This document shows positions 16,914-25,738 of a stretch of DNA of 64,000 nucleotides, piece after piece; the stretch's first letter is position 1, and each line of letters starts with the position of its first letter. Made by a program: the position numbers and the translations under genes. The notes below the pieces were generated by a model. The model did no database searches and had not been told where the DNA came from. It saw only the letters and a list, made by a program, of their open reading frames with translations. Origin of the DNA: a bacterium (GTDB taxonomy: Bacteria > UBP7 > UBA6624); the NCBI GenBank assembly GCA_002716355.1, contig PBAU01000005.1, positions 82,425-146,424 of the forward strand. The letters run 5' to 3'.

Positions 16914-18464
16914 ATGAATTTACCTAACTTTAAAAACGAACCATTTACAAACTTTAATGATTCTGACCAAAATTCAGCATATCAAAAATCATTAGAGAAA
17001 ATAAAAGCTACATTTGGAGAAGACATACCTTTGATAATAAATGGCGAAAAGATTTTCACAGAAGAAAGAATTACAAGCATTGATCCGAGCAATTCTTCAC
17101 AAGTGATATCACAATGCTCAAAAGCTGATTTGAACCATTTGGAAAAAGCATTTTCAGCAGCTGAAGAGAGATTCAAAACATGGAGCCAGACAAATGTCAA
17201 AGAAAGAGTGGAGATAGCAATGAAAGTTTCAGAAATCATGAAAAGAGACAAACATGACCTTTCTGCACAAATGACTTACGAGGTAGGAAAGACATGGCCT
17301 GAAGCAGACGGCGACACTGCGGAAGCTATAGATTTCATGGAATATTATGCGAGGGAAGCATTGAGGTGGGGTCAAGATCATCCAGTTGTTCCAAACCCAG
17401 GAGAAGAAGGTGTTTTGAAGTATGTTCCAATGGGTATAGGCGCTGTAATACCTCCATGGAATTTTCCTTTTGCGATTCTTGCCGGAATGACTACAGCAGC
17501 ATGGGTGACAGGTAACACTGTCATATTGAAACCTTCCAGCGACAGCACAACAATTGCATACAGGTATATGGAAATACTGGAAGAGGCTGGACTACCTGAT
17601 GGCGTTGTTAATTTCCTTCCAGGGCCAGGATCCTCAATTGGAAGCAAAATGGTGACCGATCCAAGAACAAGATTCATTTCATTCACAGGATCAATGGAGG
17701 TTGGTTTAAACATAAATGAAAATGCAGCAAAGATGTCACCAGGACAAATATGGATAAAAAGGGTTGTTGCTGAAATGGGTGGCAAGGATGCAATATTAGT
17801 GGATGAAACTGCAGATATTGAAGATGCTGCTGTTGGGATTGTTTCTGCTGCATACGGCTTCCAGGGTCAAAAATGCTCAGCATGTTCCAGGCTAATCGTC
17901 CATGAAGATGTTCATGATGAACTTATGGAAAAAGTTATTGCCTTGACTAAAAAAATCAAAGTTGGACATCCTGAAAGTCAAGAAACACAAATGGGAGCTG
18001 TTATAAACAAAAATGCCTACACTGACATCCTTAAATATATTGAAATTGGCAAAAACGAAGGTGATATAGTTTGCGGAGGCAATCCAGGTTCAAAAGATGG
18101 TTACTTTATAGAACCAACAATCATTGATAACCTATCTGCAAATTCAAGAATCATGCAGGAAGAGATATTTGGCCCAGTCTTAGGCGTTACAAAAGTTTCT
18201 TCTTTTGAAGAGGGTTTAAAGGTTGCGAATGGGACAATCTACGGACTAACTGGTGCTTTCTATACATCAATACCTGAAAGAATTGAAAAAGGTGCAAATG
18301 ATTTTCATGTAGGTAATTTGTATATTAATAGAAAATGCACTGGAGCACTTGTTGGCGTACATCCTTTTGGGGGCTTTAACATGAGCGGTACTGACTCAAA
18401 AGCTGGAGGCCCTGATTATCTTGGACTGTTCCTGCAGGCAAAATCTATCGCTAAAAAAATATAA
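16914..18464 (+). CDS. pruA: L-glutamate gamma-semialdehyde (1-pyrroline-5-carboxylate) dehydrogenase
   Basis: NAD-dependent aldehyde dehydrogenase that turns the proline/arginine breakdown intermediate into glutamate. 516 residues, as in the RocA/PruA group. Catalytic Cys in GFQGQKCSACSR (about residue 320), general-base Glu in VAEMGGKD (about 287), PPWNFPF cofactor loop, and the P5CDH-specific KAGGPDYL near the C-terminus. A GGAG site precedes it. Its metabolic partner, proline dehydrogenase, is about 20 kb away on the other strand; arginase is at 51 kb. It is 21 bases after the efflux operon and may be read through from it. Confidence 0.93.
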   Translation: MNLPNFKNEPFTNFNDSDQNSAYQKSLEKIKATFGEDIPLIINGEKIFTEERITSIDPSNSSQVISQCSKADLNHLEKAFSAAEERFKTWSQTNVKERVEIAMKVSEIMKRDKHDLSAQMTYEVGKTWPEADGDTAEAIDFMEYYAREALRWGQDHPVVPNPGEEGVLKYVPMGIGAVIPPWNFPFAILAGMTTAAWVTGNTVILKPSSDSTTIAYRYMEILEEAGLPDGVVNFLPGPGSSIGSKMVTDPRTRFISFTGSMEVGLNINENAAKMSPGQIWIKRVVAEMGGKDAILVDETADIEDAAVGIVSAAYGFQGQKCSACSRLIVHEDVHDELMEKVIALTKKIKVGHPESQETQMGAVINKNAYTDILKYIEIGKNEGDIVCGGNPGSKDGYFIEPTIIDNLSANSRIMQEEIFGPVLGVTKVSSFEEGLKVANGTIYGLTGAFYTSIPERIEKGANDFHVGNLYINRKCTGALVGVHPFGGFNMSGTDSKAGGPDYLGLFLQAKSIAKKI

Positions 18465-18766
18465 TGCTTAACAAAAAAGATAATAAAAAAAATATCCCGC
18501 AATGGTTAATCAATGCTGCTCCAAGCATTATTGAACACATGAATGATGATCATTCAAATTCAATTATTTCTGCACTGCATGCTCAACATGGAATCAAAGA
18601 CGTAAATGCAAAAATGGAAAAGCTTAAAACTGATGGTTACTATGCTTTATCAAATGGAAAATTATATTTTTTGAAATTTGAAAATACATGTGAATCAGCT
18701 GGAGAATACAAGTCTGAACTAATAAAACATGCAAAAAATTACAGAAGTTTTGAATTAAAAAATTAA
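18464..18766 (+). CDS. DUF2470-domain protein
   Basis: 100 residues carrying the DUF2470 signature IIEHMNDDHSNSI (about residues 22-34), a domain otherwise found at the C-terminus of HugZ-type heme-degrading and pyridoxamine-phosphate-oxidase-like proteins. Here it stands alone, without the oxidase-fold partner, so a heme-related role is only an inference. Its ATG overlaps the pruA stop (TAATG), implying translational coupling to pruA. Confidence 0.78.
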   Translation: MLNKKDNKKNIPQWLINAAPSIIEHMNDDHSNSIISALHAQHGIKDVNAKMEKLKTDGYYALSNGKLYFLKFENTCESAGEYKSELIKHAKNYRSFELKN

Positions 18767-18786
18767 TTCCTTCAGTTTAAAAATTC

Positions 18787-19290
18787 ATGAAAGAAGTTAC
18801 AGTTAATGATAAATTTCAAGTTAATTACACCTATCGCTTGAAAGAAAAAATTAATTCAAATTTTCATCCTGAATTTAAACCAGAGCTAACACCTAAAGAA
18901 ATGTTAGAAATGGGCATCTTTGGTGGGAAATACATGACAGATTGCAAGAATGAATTCCCTAAATCATGGTTTGAAAAGGCAAAACTCTCACCTTCTGGAA
19001 AAAATATAAAAATTAACTATTATCAAGTTGATGCTTCTCTTCCCCTGTCTGAATGGATGAAAAAAGGATGGATTCATGAGGATGATCCAAGGGGTTGGTT
19101 TCAATGGTATTGTCGATATTTCATGGGCAGAAGGATGAAGGATGAAGACCTAAGACAAATAAAGCGTTGGAGAGCAATACGTCGTCATGCTGGAGCGATT
19201 AAAAAATTTTGCAAGCCAAAAGATCTTTCATGTAGAAAAAAACAAAGACAAGCCTTACTGCATTGGGCTTACGATTCTAGAAACATCTAA
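18787..19290 (+). CDS. Conserved protein of unknown function
   Basis: 167 residues, cytosolic, rich in Trp, Lys and Arg. The segment GGKYMTDCKNEFPKSWF and the C-terminal half (GWFQWYCRYFMGRR, later KQRQALLHWAYDSR) have the look of a strongly conserved family, with several Cys that could form a metal or redox site. I recall similar uncharacterised proteins from other bacteria and fungi but know no function. It follows pruA and the DUF2470 gene on the same strand with a 20-base gap. Its last four bases overlap the 3' end of the small Cys-rich ORF on the opposite strand. Confidence 0.75.
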   Translation: MKEVTVNDKFQVNYTYRLKEKINSNFHPEFKPELTPKEMLEMGIFGGKYMTDCKNEFPKSWFEKAKLSPSGKNIKINYYQVDASLPLSEWMKKGWIHEDDPRGWFQWYCRYFMGRRMKDEDLRQIKRWRAIRRHAGAIKKFCKPKDLSCRKKQRQALLHWAYDSRNI

Positions 19291-19382
19291 CAACGAGAGC
19301 AAGTCTTTCTTTTTGTTGTGCCACTTGTAGCTCTGGGAATCGTCATCATTTGACACCTGTGACACCAAAATCTTCTACACAT
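19287..19382 (-). CDS. 31-residue cysteine-rich microprotein (putative)
   Basis: A short frame begins with ATG 5 bases after a strong GGAGGT site and encodes 31 residues with two CxxC pairs (CHRC at residues 7-10 and CSRC at 28-31) plus another Cys at residue 2. The rest is basic and Thr/Arg-rich, so a small zinc ribbon or nucleic-acid-binding peptide is plausible. It lies 91 bases downstream of tRNA-Phe on the same strand, at the end of the purA-tRNA unit, and ends convergently with the preceding gene. I know no homologue; coding status rests on the ribosome site and Cys spacing. Confidence 0.5.
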   Translation of the reverse strand: MCRRFWCHRCQMMTIPRATSGTTKRKTCSRC

Positions 19383-19387
19383 TTAAA

Positions 19388-19393
19388 ACCTCC
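19388..19393 (-). promoter_or_regulatory. Strong ribosome binding site for the 31-residue ORF
   Basis: GGAGGT with a 5-base spacer to the ATG. Such a complete site is uncommon in this window, which argues that the short ORF is translated. Confidence 0.55.
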
Positions 19394-19473
19394 AAGAAAA
19401 ATTAAAAAAAGCATCATAAATGAAAAAAATAATTTTGTAAACAGTAAACGTGTTTGAAAGTGACGAAAAAACG

Positions 19474-19546
<73 letters not shown>

Positions 19547-19550
19547 AGCA

Positions 19551-19627
19551 TGGCGGAGCTGACGGGGATCGAACCCGCGACCTCTTCCTTGACAGGGAAG
19601 CATGCTAAACCGCTACACCACAGCTCC
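19551..19627 (-). tRNA. tRNA-Asp (GTC)
   Basis: Acceptor GGAGCTG/CAGCTCC, anticodon loop CTGTCAA (GTC), discriminator G, and an encoded CCA at the 3' end, unlike the neighbouring tRNAs. Confidence 0.95.
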
Positions 19628-19654
19628 AAGCGGAGTTATTCTAAACTCCAAAAA

Positions 19655-19726
19655 CACCCCGTAGGGGAATCGAACCCCTATTTCCGCCTTGAAAGGGCGG
19701 TGTCCTGGCCGTTAGACGAACGGGGC
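19655..19726 (-). tRNA. tRNA-Glu (TTC)
   Basis: Acceptor GCCCCGT/ACGGGGT with a terminal G-U pair, anticodon loop CTTTCAA (TTC), discriminator G, no encoded CCA. It follows the methyltransferase gene by 42 bases on the same strand. Confidence 0.94.
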
Positions 19727-19768
19727 AGAACAATCACATTATCCTAAACTTTTATTATGAAATTTGAA

Positions 19769-20296
19769 TCAAATTCCAAATTTTTCCAAATCACCTTTAG
19801 GTAGATTTAAACCATGCCTTTTATTCATTCTGTCATAAAGAACAAGATTGACTGTAACTGCAAGATTCAAAGACACTCTTGTAGGTATGTAAACAGTTTT
19901 CTCACACCAGTCAACAGTTTCCTGCTTTATCCCACCATATTCAGAACCAAAAACATACATTGCTCTTTCAGGATGAACAAAATCAGCTAAAGAAACAGCG
20001 TTATCTGTCATCTCTATTGCAACCGGAGTGCACCCAAAAGGCAAAGATTCCTGTATTGAATCTTTGTAAACCAAAGGAACATGCCTCCAAGCTTTAGGTG
20101 TATCTGCAGGAAGTGGCATTTCTGGATCTTGAAAATCTTGATCTGAATCCCATTTTCTGCCTGCAACAACAACATAATTAGCTCTAAAGCAAAAAGCTCC
20201 TCTTAATATTTGACCTACATTGATTGAGTTTCTTGGGTTTTCTAAAGCAACAACCGAGTAGCCACGGCGATTATCCCATTCATGATTTTCAGACAT
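19769..20296 (-). CDS. TrmH/SpoU-family RNA 2'-O-methyltransferase
   Basis: SPOUT-fold enzyme using S-adenosylmethionine to methylate a ribose 2'-OH in tRNA or rRNA. Motif 1 is LENPRNSINVGQILR (Asn and Arg of the active site), motif 2 VFGSEYGGI, motif 3 PTRVSLNLAVTVNLVLY, the knot that holds the cofactor. 175 residues with no extra N-terminal domain. It begins 7 bases after the 3' end of tRNA-Lys and is followed by tRNA-Glu, -Asp and -Phe, so it is embedded in a tRNA transcript; a tRNA target is an attractive inference, not shown. Confidence 0.87.
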   Translation of the reverse strand: MSENHEWDNRRGYSVVALENPRNSINVGQILRGAFCFRANYVVVAGRKWDSDQDFQDPEMPLPADTPKAWRHVPLVYKDSIQESLPFGCTPVAIEMTDNAVSLADFVHPERAMYVFGSEYGGIKQETVDWCEKTVYIPTRVSLNLAVTVNLVLYDRMNKRHGLNLPKGDLEKFGI

Positions 20297-20303
20297 TTAA
20301 CTA

Positions 20304-20376
20304 TAGGGGTTGAGGGAATCGAACCCCCGACACACGGGTTAAAAGCCCGCTGCTCTACCGACTGAGCTAAACCCCC
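20304..20376 (-). tRNA. tRNA-Lys (TTT)
   Basis: Acceptor GGGGGTT/AACCCCT, anticodon loop CTTTTAA (TTT), discriminator A, no encoded CCA. It fills the gap between the purA stop (13 bases before it) and the methyltransferase start (7 bases after it). Confidence 0.95.
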
Positions 20377-20389
20377 TAAGCTATATATT

Positions 20390-21664
20390 CTATTCCTTCC
20401 AGGCTATATCGTCAATTCCGGGACCAGTGCTAACTGCAAGAATTTTGACTCCTGAACTACTTTCCACAAAGTCACAATACTTTCTCAAACCTTCAGGCAA
20501 GTTGTTCCATTTTTGAATTCCGGAAAAATCAGGCCAACCCTCAAGGGTTACATACTGTGGAACACCTTCATCCCAAACTCTAGAATCTTCCGGAACATCC
20601 TTGTATTCCGAACCATTCCAATTCCAAGATGTACAAACTTTAATGTCACCCATGCCTCCAAGGATATCGGCTTTTGTAAGGATAACACCTGTGAAACCGT
20701 TTAGCCTATGTGCATACCTTAACAAAGGAATATCTAACCAGCCACAATCACGAGGCCTGCCTGTAGTAGCACCAAATTCTTTACCTTTGTCTTGCACCTT
20801 TTTGTTCCATTCATCATTCATTTTAGTTGGAAATGGGCCTGCTCCAACCCTGGTTACATAAGCTTTAGCAATTCCTAAAACCTGACTAATTTGACTTGGC
20901 CCTAAACCCGCATTTACACAAGCTGAACCACTAATGGTGTGACTACTAGTAACATAAGGATATGTACCAAAACCTAAATCAAGCATAGACCCTTGCGCTC
21001 CCTCCATTAAAACTTCTTCTTTGTTTTCAATTGCAGTATGAATTAGATTATGGGTGTCTCCTACATATTTTCTTATTAATTCTCGTTGTTTGATCAAATC
21101 TTCGTAAAGTCTTTGAGGGTTGATTTTTCTTTTTGTCACATCAGAATAAACACCATCTAAAACAGCATTTACACGACCAACTAATGTCTTTATCCTGTCA
21201 AGTAAATTGTCTTCAAAAAGATGTCCGAGCCTTATGCCCCTACGTGCAATTCGATCTGTGCTTGCAGGTCCAATTCCTCTGTATGTAGTTCCTAGTTTCT
21301 CCTGCCCTCTTCTTAACTCCTCTAGCTTGTCCATCCATCTATGGAATGGCAAGACTAAAAAAGCCTGAGGGCTTATAACCAAATCAATATCTAAATTGTC
21401 ATTTTCAATTTGCTTGATTTCCTCAAGTAGCAATTCGAGATCCAAAGCAACACCTCTTGCAATAATGCTTTTAACACCTTTATGCAAAACACTGCATGGG
21501 AGCAAATGGAATTTGTATACCTTTTCGCCTCTATAAACGGTATGGCCTGCGTTCGCACCACCCTGAAATCTAACAACCATGGATGACTTGGAGGCAAGGC
21601 TATCTACTATCTTTCCTTTGCCCTCATCACCCCATTGGGATCCAACAACTACTGTTACAGGCAC
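20390..21664 (-). CDS. purA: Adenylosuccinate synthetase
   Basis: GTP-dependent joining of IMP and aspartate, first committed step to AMP. Motifs: VVVGSQWGDEGKGK (P-loop with catalytic Asp), GGANAGHT with the catalytic His, TTYRGIGPA and GATTGRPRDCGWLD, TKADIL for guanine binding. About 424 residues. The frame extends 12 codons further with hydrophobic sequence not found in PurA; the GTG chosen begins directly before the first strand and lies 8 bases after a TAGAAT box. It heads a unit that continues into tRNA-Lys and the methyltransferase. Confidence 0.94.
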   Translation of the reverse strand: MPVTVVVGSQWGDEGKGKIVDSLASKSSMVVRFQGGANAGHTVYRGEKVYKFHLLPCSVLHKGVKSIIARGVALDLELLLEEIKQIENDNLDIDLVISPQAFLVLPFHRWMDKLEELRRGQEKLGTTYRGIGPASTDRIARRGIRLGHLFEDNLLDRIKTLVGRVNAVLDGVYSDVTKRKINPQRLYEDLIKQRELIRKYVGDTHNLIHTAIENKEEVLMEGAQGSMLDLGFGTYPYVTSSHTISGSACVNAGLGPSQISQVLGIAKAYVTRVGAGPFPTKMNDEWNKKVQDKGKEFGATTGRPRDCGWLDIPLLRYAHRLNGFTGVILTKADILGGMGDIKVCTSWNWNGSEYKDVPEDSRVWDEGVPQYVTLEGWPDFSGIQKWNNLPEGLRKYCDFVESSSGVKILAVSTGPGIDDIAWKE

Positions 21665-21672
21665 AATTGACA

Positions 21673-21678
21673 ATTCTA
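21673..21678 (-). promoter_or_regulatory. -10-like TAGAAT, possible leaderless promoter of purA
   Basis: Minus-strand TAGAAT 8 bases before the GTG start of purA, in a 34-base gap shared with the divergent PP-loop gene. No ribosome binding site is seen. Confidence 0.42.
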
Positions 21679-21686
21679 CGATTAAA

Positions 21687-21692
21687 TAGAAT
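21687..21692 (+). promoter_or_regulatory. -10-like TAGAAT, possible leaderless promoter of the PP-loop gene
   Basis: Plus-strand TAGAAT 6 bases before the ATG of the PP-loop gene. It is set back to back with the purA box in the same short gap, making a compact divergent promoter pair. Confidence 0.42.
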
Positions 21693-21698
21693 AAGAGC

Positions 21699-22529
21699 AT
21701 GGGAAAAGTGGCAAATCACGCAGAATATTGCAAAAAACCAATTGAAGACAAGATTTCATTGTCTAAAAAAATCCTTGCTGATGCAATCAATGAGTTCAAA
21801 ATCGATAAAACGCTTCTTGCTTGGACTGGAGGAAAGGACTCGACTTTGATATTGTGGATGCTGCTTGAATTGCATGCTGAAAAAAAGATTAAAATGCCTG
21901 ATTGCCTATTCATCAATGAAGGCTGCGTCTTTGATGAAATCCTTGGTTTTGTAGAAAAGATTGAAAAAGAACACAAGTTAAATGTTTACCATGCAATAAA
22001 CAAGGATGTCTTTGATCTGGCGAAAGGAAAGCCTGGGAACATTGTCCGGGTGGAGGACCTGAATGAAAGAAACAGGTCAGAGTTGGAAAAAATAAAATTT
22101 TCGAAAAATGAATTTAAATTCGACCCTGAATCCTTTGAAGGCAATCACCTGATGAAAACTGTTGCATTGAACATGTTCCTTGAAAGCAATGACTATGCAT
22201 GCATGATTACGGGCATACGTTGGGATGAACAGGATGCAAGGAAGGATGAAACTGCCTTCAGCCCAAGACAGGATCCTGACCACATGAGAATCCATCCAAT
22301 ACTCCATTTTGATGAAAGGGATATATGGGAAGCCCACTTCAAAATGAAGGTGCCTTACTGCAACCTGTACGAAAAAGGCTACAGGAGCTTAGGCGCTGCA
22401 GGAACAACAACAAAAACATCCGATTTGCCTGCATGGAAGCAAGACCTTGAATCAACCACTGAAAGATCCGGCAGGAAGCAGGATAAAGAAAACCTAATGG
22501 AAAAGCTCAGAGACTTGGGTTACATGTAA
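21699..22529 (+). CDS. PP-loop ATPase, PAPS reductase/CysD-like
   Basis: 276 residues of the PAPS-reductase/CysD fold. The pyrophosphate-binding loop is WTGGKDSTL (about residues 42-50); ITGIRWDEQDARKDETAFSP and HPILHFDERDIW match the region conserved in adenylyltransferase subunit CysD and PAPS reductases, and GYRSLGAAGTT replaces the reductase GYRSIGC type sequence. The catalytic Cys of reductases (ECGIH) is absent, so it is probably not a PAPS reductase. The GTPase partner CysN is not nearby, so sulfate activation is uncertain; another adenylation or thiolation reaction is possible. Stands alone between purA and valS. Confidence 0.72.
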   Translation: MGKVANHAEYCKKPIEDKISLSKKILADAINEFKIDKTLLAWTGGKDSTLILWMLLELHAEKKIKMPDCLFINEGCVFDEILGFVEKIEKEHKLNVYHAINKDVFDLAKGKPGNIVRVEDLNERNRSELEKIKFSKNEFKFDPESFEGNHLMKTVALNMFLESNDYACMITGIRWDEQDARKDETAFSPRQDPDHMRIHPILHFDERDIWEAHFKMKVPYCNLYEKGYRSLGAAGTTTKTSDLPAWKQDLESTTERSGRKQDKENLMEKLRDLGYM

Positions 22530-22562
22530 GGATCGAAAAACAACCTTAAAAAACAATAAGCC

Positions 22563-25154
22563 TTATTCTGAAAATTTTTGTATCCAAGCAGCTCTTTTAA
22601 CCAATTCATCTCTTTCTTGCTGTGCTTCCCTCAGTCTGTCTCTTATCAGCTGAACCTTGTCTTTCGGAGCATTGTTGATGAATCCTTTGTTTTGAAGTTG
22701 GCCTTCCAATCTTTTTATCCTCGGCTCTGCATCTTCAGCATTTCTTTTCAGCTCATCAACCCTTTCAGAAAGTACGGAAGAGTCAATATTGGGAATCATC
22801 ACCTTCCCTATTGCCATCTCAATCGGAAAGCCATTTTCAGTGCCTGACTTCTTCAGTCTCAAAATATTCAAAAAGGCATCCTCTTGCCCCTGATTCCATG
22901 AGCCATCAATAACAACCTCTTTGATCTCCTCTACGCTTAAGCCAAGAATGGAAATTGATTTTCTGTAACTCTTGACACTGTCGTAAATATCCTGAAAACC
23001 TTCAGATTCCTTCATGTCGATTCCTTCCAGCTCAGTTGGCCATGATCTTGTTGCAACCAAAGATTCATCATTGTTGATCAAAAGGTTTACGTCTTCGCAA
23101 ATGAATGGAACAAATGGGGATGAAATGACCAAGAATTTTTCCATGATTGCTTTTGCATTGGATGCAACCTGCAAGTCACCATTGTTGGATCTTGATTTTG
23201 CTATCTCCAGGTACCAATCGCAGAATTCATTCCAGAAAAAATGGTGTATGGACTGCATGGCTTTCCTCACATCCTTTCCTTCCAAGCTCTTGTCCACAGA
23301 AGCAACTGTCTCATTGAATTTTTGAGCTATCCAATGATCACTTCTGTCATAAAAAACAAAATCGCTGTTTTTTGGCTCCAGTGAATTTATGTAATTTGCT
23401 GCATTCCAGATCTTGTTCATAAACCTTTGGCCAGAAACCAGCTGATCGTTACCGAATGGAATGACTTCCGCCGGAACCATATTGAACAAAAGAGCAAACC
23501 TCAAACTGTCTGCACCATATTCATCCATTGCCTCAAGCGGATCTATCGTATTCCCTTTGGACTTGCTCATTTTCCTTCCCTTCTTGTCACAAACAAGACC
23601 ATGGATGAGAACCTCTTTAAAAGGTGTTTTATCCTCAAAGGCCAAACTCATCAAAACCATCTTAAGAACCCAAAAGAATATGATGTCATAACCTGTAATC
23701 AACAAAGATGTTGGGAAAAAACCATTCTCTTTAGGGTCGTCTTCCGGCCATCCAAAACATTCAAGCGGCCATAAGGCGCTACTGAACCATGTATCTAAAA
23801 CATCCTCATCTTGAACAAACTGCTTTGAATCATGATTTTTAGATAAACATTCTTCTTCTATATTTTCAGAAACTATAGGGTCTTTTGACTTGTCACCTTT
23901 GGGATACCATGCAGGGATCTGATGGCCCCACCATAATTGCCTTGATATGCACCAGTTTTCAACCTTTGACCACCAATCACCATAAACCCCACCCCATCTT
24001 TCAGGATAGAAACTTGGAGATCCGTCTTTCAACAATTCAAGAGCCCTACCCTTGAAAACCTTCATGTTCAGAAACCATTGTTCAGAAAGCATTGGCTCAA
24101 TAACTGAACCAGACCTTTGAGAAATCCCAATAGCAGATTTATGCTTTTTTGCATCAACTAAAGAACCAGAATTCTCGAGCATCTCAACAGCCTTTCTTCT
24201 TGCTGCAACAACATTCAAACCATGTAATTCATTGGGAACCCTTTCATGGCTAGACAATTTCCCGTCTTTGCCTAATATGGTGACTATTGGCAAATCATGC
24301 CTCTCGCCTATTTCAAAATCCAAATGATCATGAGCAGGGGTTACCTTTAAGGCACCTTCTCCGAAATCCATATCCACTGAATCATCAGCAATAATGGGTA
24401 TCTCAACATCTACAAGAGGAATGAAAGCATTGACTCCGTTGTCCAAATAAGATTTAAACCTTTCATCATTTGGATTAACCGCTATTGCGGAATCAGCAAA
24501 AATAGTTTCTGGTCTCGTGGTTGCTATCTTGATCGACTTTCCATCATTGGTTTTGTATTCAAGTGTCCATATGAAACCATTTCTGTCTTCACGGTCAACT
24601 TCAATATCAGAAACCGCTGTCTGAAGTTGGCAATCCCAATTTACCAATCTGTTACCTTTAAAAATGACATCCTTTTTGTACAGTTCCACAAATGCCTTCT
24701 TGACAGCCTTGTTGCACTGTTCATCCATTGTGAATCTTTCACCAGGCCAATAAGGCGTTATCCCTAATTTTTTGAACTGCTGAAAAATAACATCTCTGCA
24801 TTCATCTTTCCATTCCCATGCTCGCTTAAGGAAGGCTTCTTTGCCCAATTCACTTTTTGAAGACCCTTCTGATTCAAGCTTTTTCTCTAAGACTGCCTGA
24901 GTGGCTATGCCTGCATGGTCACTGCCTGGTATCCATCTTGTAGAGCAACCTTTCAACCTTGCCCATCTGGTAAAAACATCCTGCAGGGTGTAGTTTAACG
25001 AATGTCCAATATGTAAAGATCCTGTTACATTTGGAGGAGGAATAACGATTGAAAAAGGTTTGCCTTTCGATTTTGAATCATGAATAGGAACATCTTTTTC
25101 CCATTGACTAACCCATCTCTCCTCGTTTTGTGAAGGATTGTAAAAATTAGACAT
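22563..25154 (-). CDS. valS: Valyl-tRNA synthetase
   Basis: Class I synthetase charging tRNA-Val. 863 residues. The HIGH motif is LHIGHSL (about residue 45) with PPPNVTGSLH before it; KMSKS appears as RKMSKSKGN (about 522). WWGHQIPAWY is the zinc/connective region. Residues 200-330 are the editing domain (ATTRPETIFADSAIAVNP). The C-terminus (from about 800) is a tRNA-binding coiled coil. It starts 8 bases after the clpP stop without a ribosome site and so is read with tig and clpP. Confidence 0.96.
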   Translation of the reverse strand: MSNFYNPSQNEERWVSQWEKDVPIHDSKSKGKPFSIVIPPPNVTGSLHIGHSLNYTLQDVFTRWARLKGCSTRWIPGSDHAGIATQAVLEKKLESEGSSKSELGKEAFLKRAWEWKDECRDVIFQQFKKLGITPYWPGERFTMDEQCNKAVKKAFVELYKKDVIFKGNRLVNWDCQLQTAVSDIEVDREDRNGFIWTLEYKTNDGKSIKIATTRPETIFADSAIAVNPNDERFKSYLDNGVNAFIPLVDVEIPIIADDSVDMDFGEGALKVTPAHDHLDFEIGERHDLPIVTILGKDGKLSSHERVPNELHGLNVVAARRKAVEMLENSGSLVDAKKHKSAIGISQRSGSVIEPMLSEQWFLNMKVFKGRALELLKDGSPSFYPERWGGVYGDWWSKVENWCISRQLWWGHQIPAWYPKGDKSKDPIVSENIEEECLSKNHDSKQFVQDEDVLDTWFSSALWPLECFGWPEDDPKENGFFPTSLLITGYDIIFFWVLKMVLMSLAFEDKTPFKEVLIHGLVCDKKGRKMSKSKGNTIDPLEAMDEYGADSLRFALLFNMVPAEVIPFGNDQLVSGQRFMNKIWNAANYINSLEPKNSDFVFYDRSDHWIAQKFNETVASVDKSLEGKDVRKAMQSIHHFFWNEFCDWYLEIAKSRSNNGDLQVASNAKAIMEKFLVISSPFVPFICEDVNLLINNDESLVATRSWPTELEGIDMKESEGFQDIYDSVKSYRKSISILGLSVEEIKEVVIDGSWNQGQEDAFLNILRLKKSGTENGFPIEMAIGKVMIPNIDSSVLSERVDELKRNAEDAEPRIKRLEGQLQNKGFINNAPKDKVQLIRDRLREAQQERDELVKRAAWIQKFSE

Positions 25155-25162
25155 TATTTAAA

Positions 25163-25738
25163 CTATTTCAAGACTGTATCAATAAGCCCGTATTTTTTGG
25201 CATCATCCGCACCCATCCAAAAATTCCTATCTGTATCTTTTGCTACCTGTGTAATTTTCTTACCGGTATTCTTAGATAAGATCAAGTTGAGCTGTTCTTT
25301 GATTCTCTTGATTTCAGCTGCTTCAATTTCTATGTCTGAAGCCTGTCCGCTAACTCCACCTAAAGGTTGGTGGATCATTATCTTGGCATGTGGCAATGCA
25401 GCTCTTTTTCCCTTTTCTCCGCAAGACAACAAAAGAGCGCCCATAGATGCAGCTAAACCAACAGCAATTGTTTGAACTTTTGGCTTAACTATATTCATAG
25501 TATCCATTATGGCCAAACCAGCAGAAACCTCTCCTCCAGGAGAATTTATATAAAGCCTAATATCCTTGGTTGGGTCTTTTTTCTCTAAATAAAGCATCTG
25601 AGCGACAACTAAATTTGCCATATGCGTTTCAATTGGCCCATGGATAAAAATGATGTGCTGTCTCAATAATTGGGAATAAATATCAAAAGCTCTTTCGCCT
25701 CTGTTTGTTTGTTCTACAACCATAGGTATTAAATTCAT
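25163..25738 (-). CDS. clpP: ATP-dependent Clp protease proteolytic subunit
   Basis: Serine peptidase forming the 14-subunit chamber that works with ClpX or ClpA. Catalytic Ser in [11 protein letters not shown], His in MIHQPLGG and Asp in DTDRNFWM; the hydrophobic-pocket and processing features are typical. About 191 residues from the ATG that overlaps the tig stop (ATGA); an upstream in-frame ATG would add eight residues lying inside tig. The usual third gene clpX is missing and replaced by valS. Confidence 0.96.
   Translation of the reverse strand: MNLIPMVVEQTNRGERAFDIYSQLLRQHIIFIHGPIETHMANLVVAQMLYLEKKDPTKDIRLYINSPGGEVSAGLAIMDTMNIVKPKVQTIAVGLAASMGALLLSCGEKGKRAALPHAKIMIHQPLGGVSGQASDIEIEAAEIKRIKEQLNLILSKNTGKKITQVAKDTDRNFWMGADDAKKYGLIDTVLK

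Noticed and set aside
21699-22529. Calling the PP-loop gene cysH or cysD outright
   Set aside because: The catalytic Cys of PAPS reductase is missing and no CysN partner is nearby, so a firm symbol is not justified.
23427-23774. 115-codon plus-strand frame inside valS
   Set aside because: Antisense to the valS catalytic core; no start signal.
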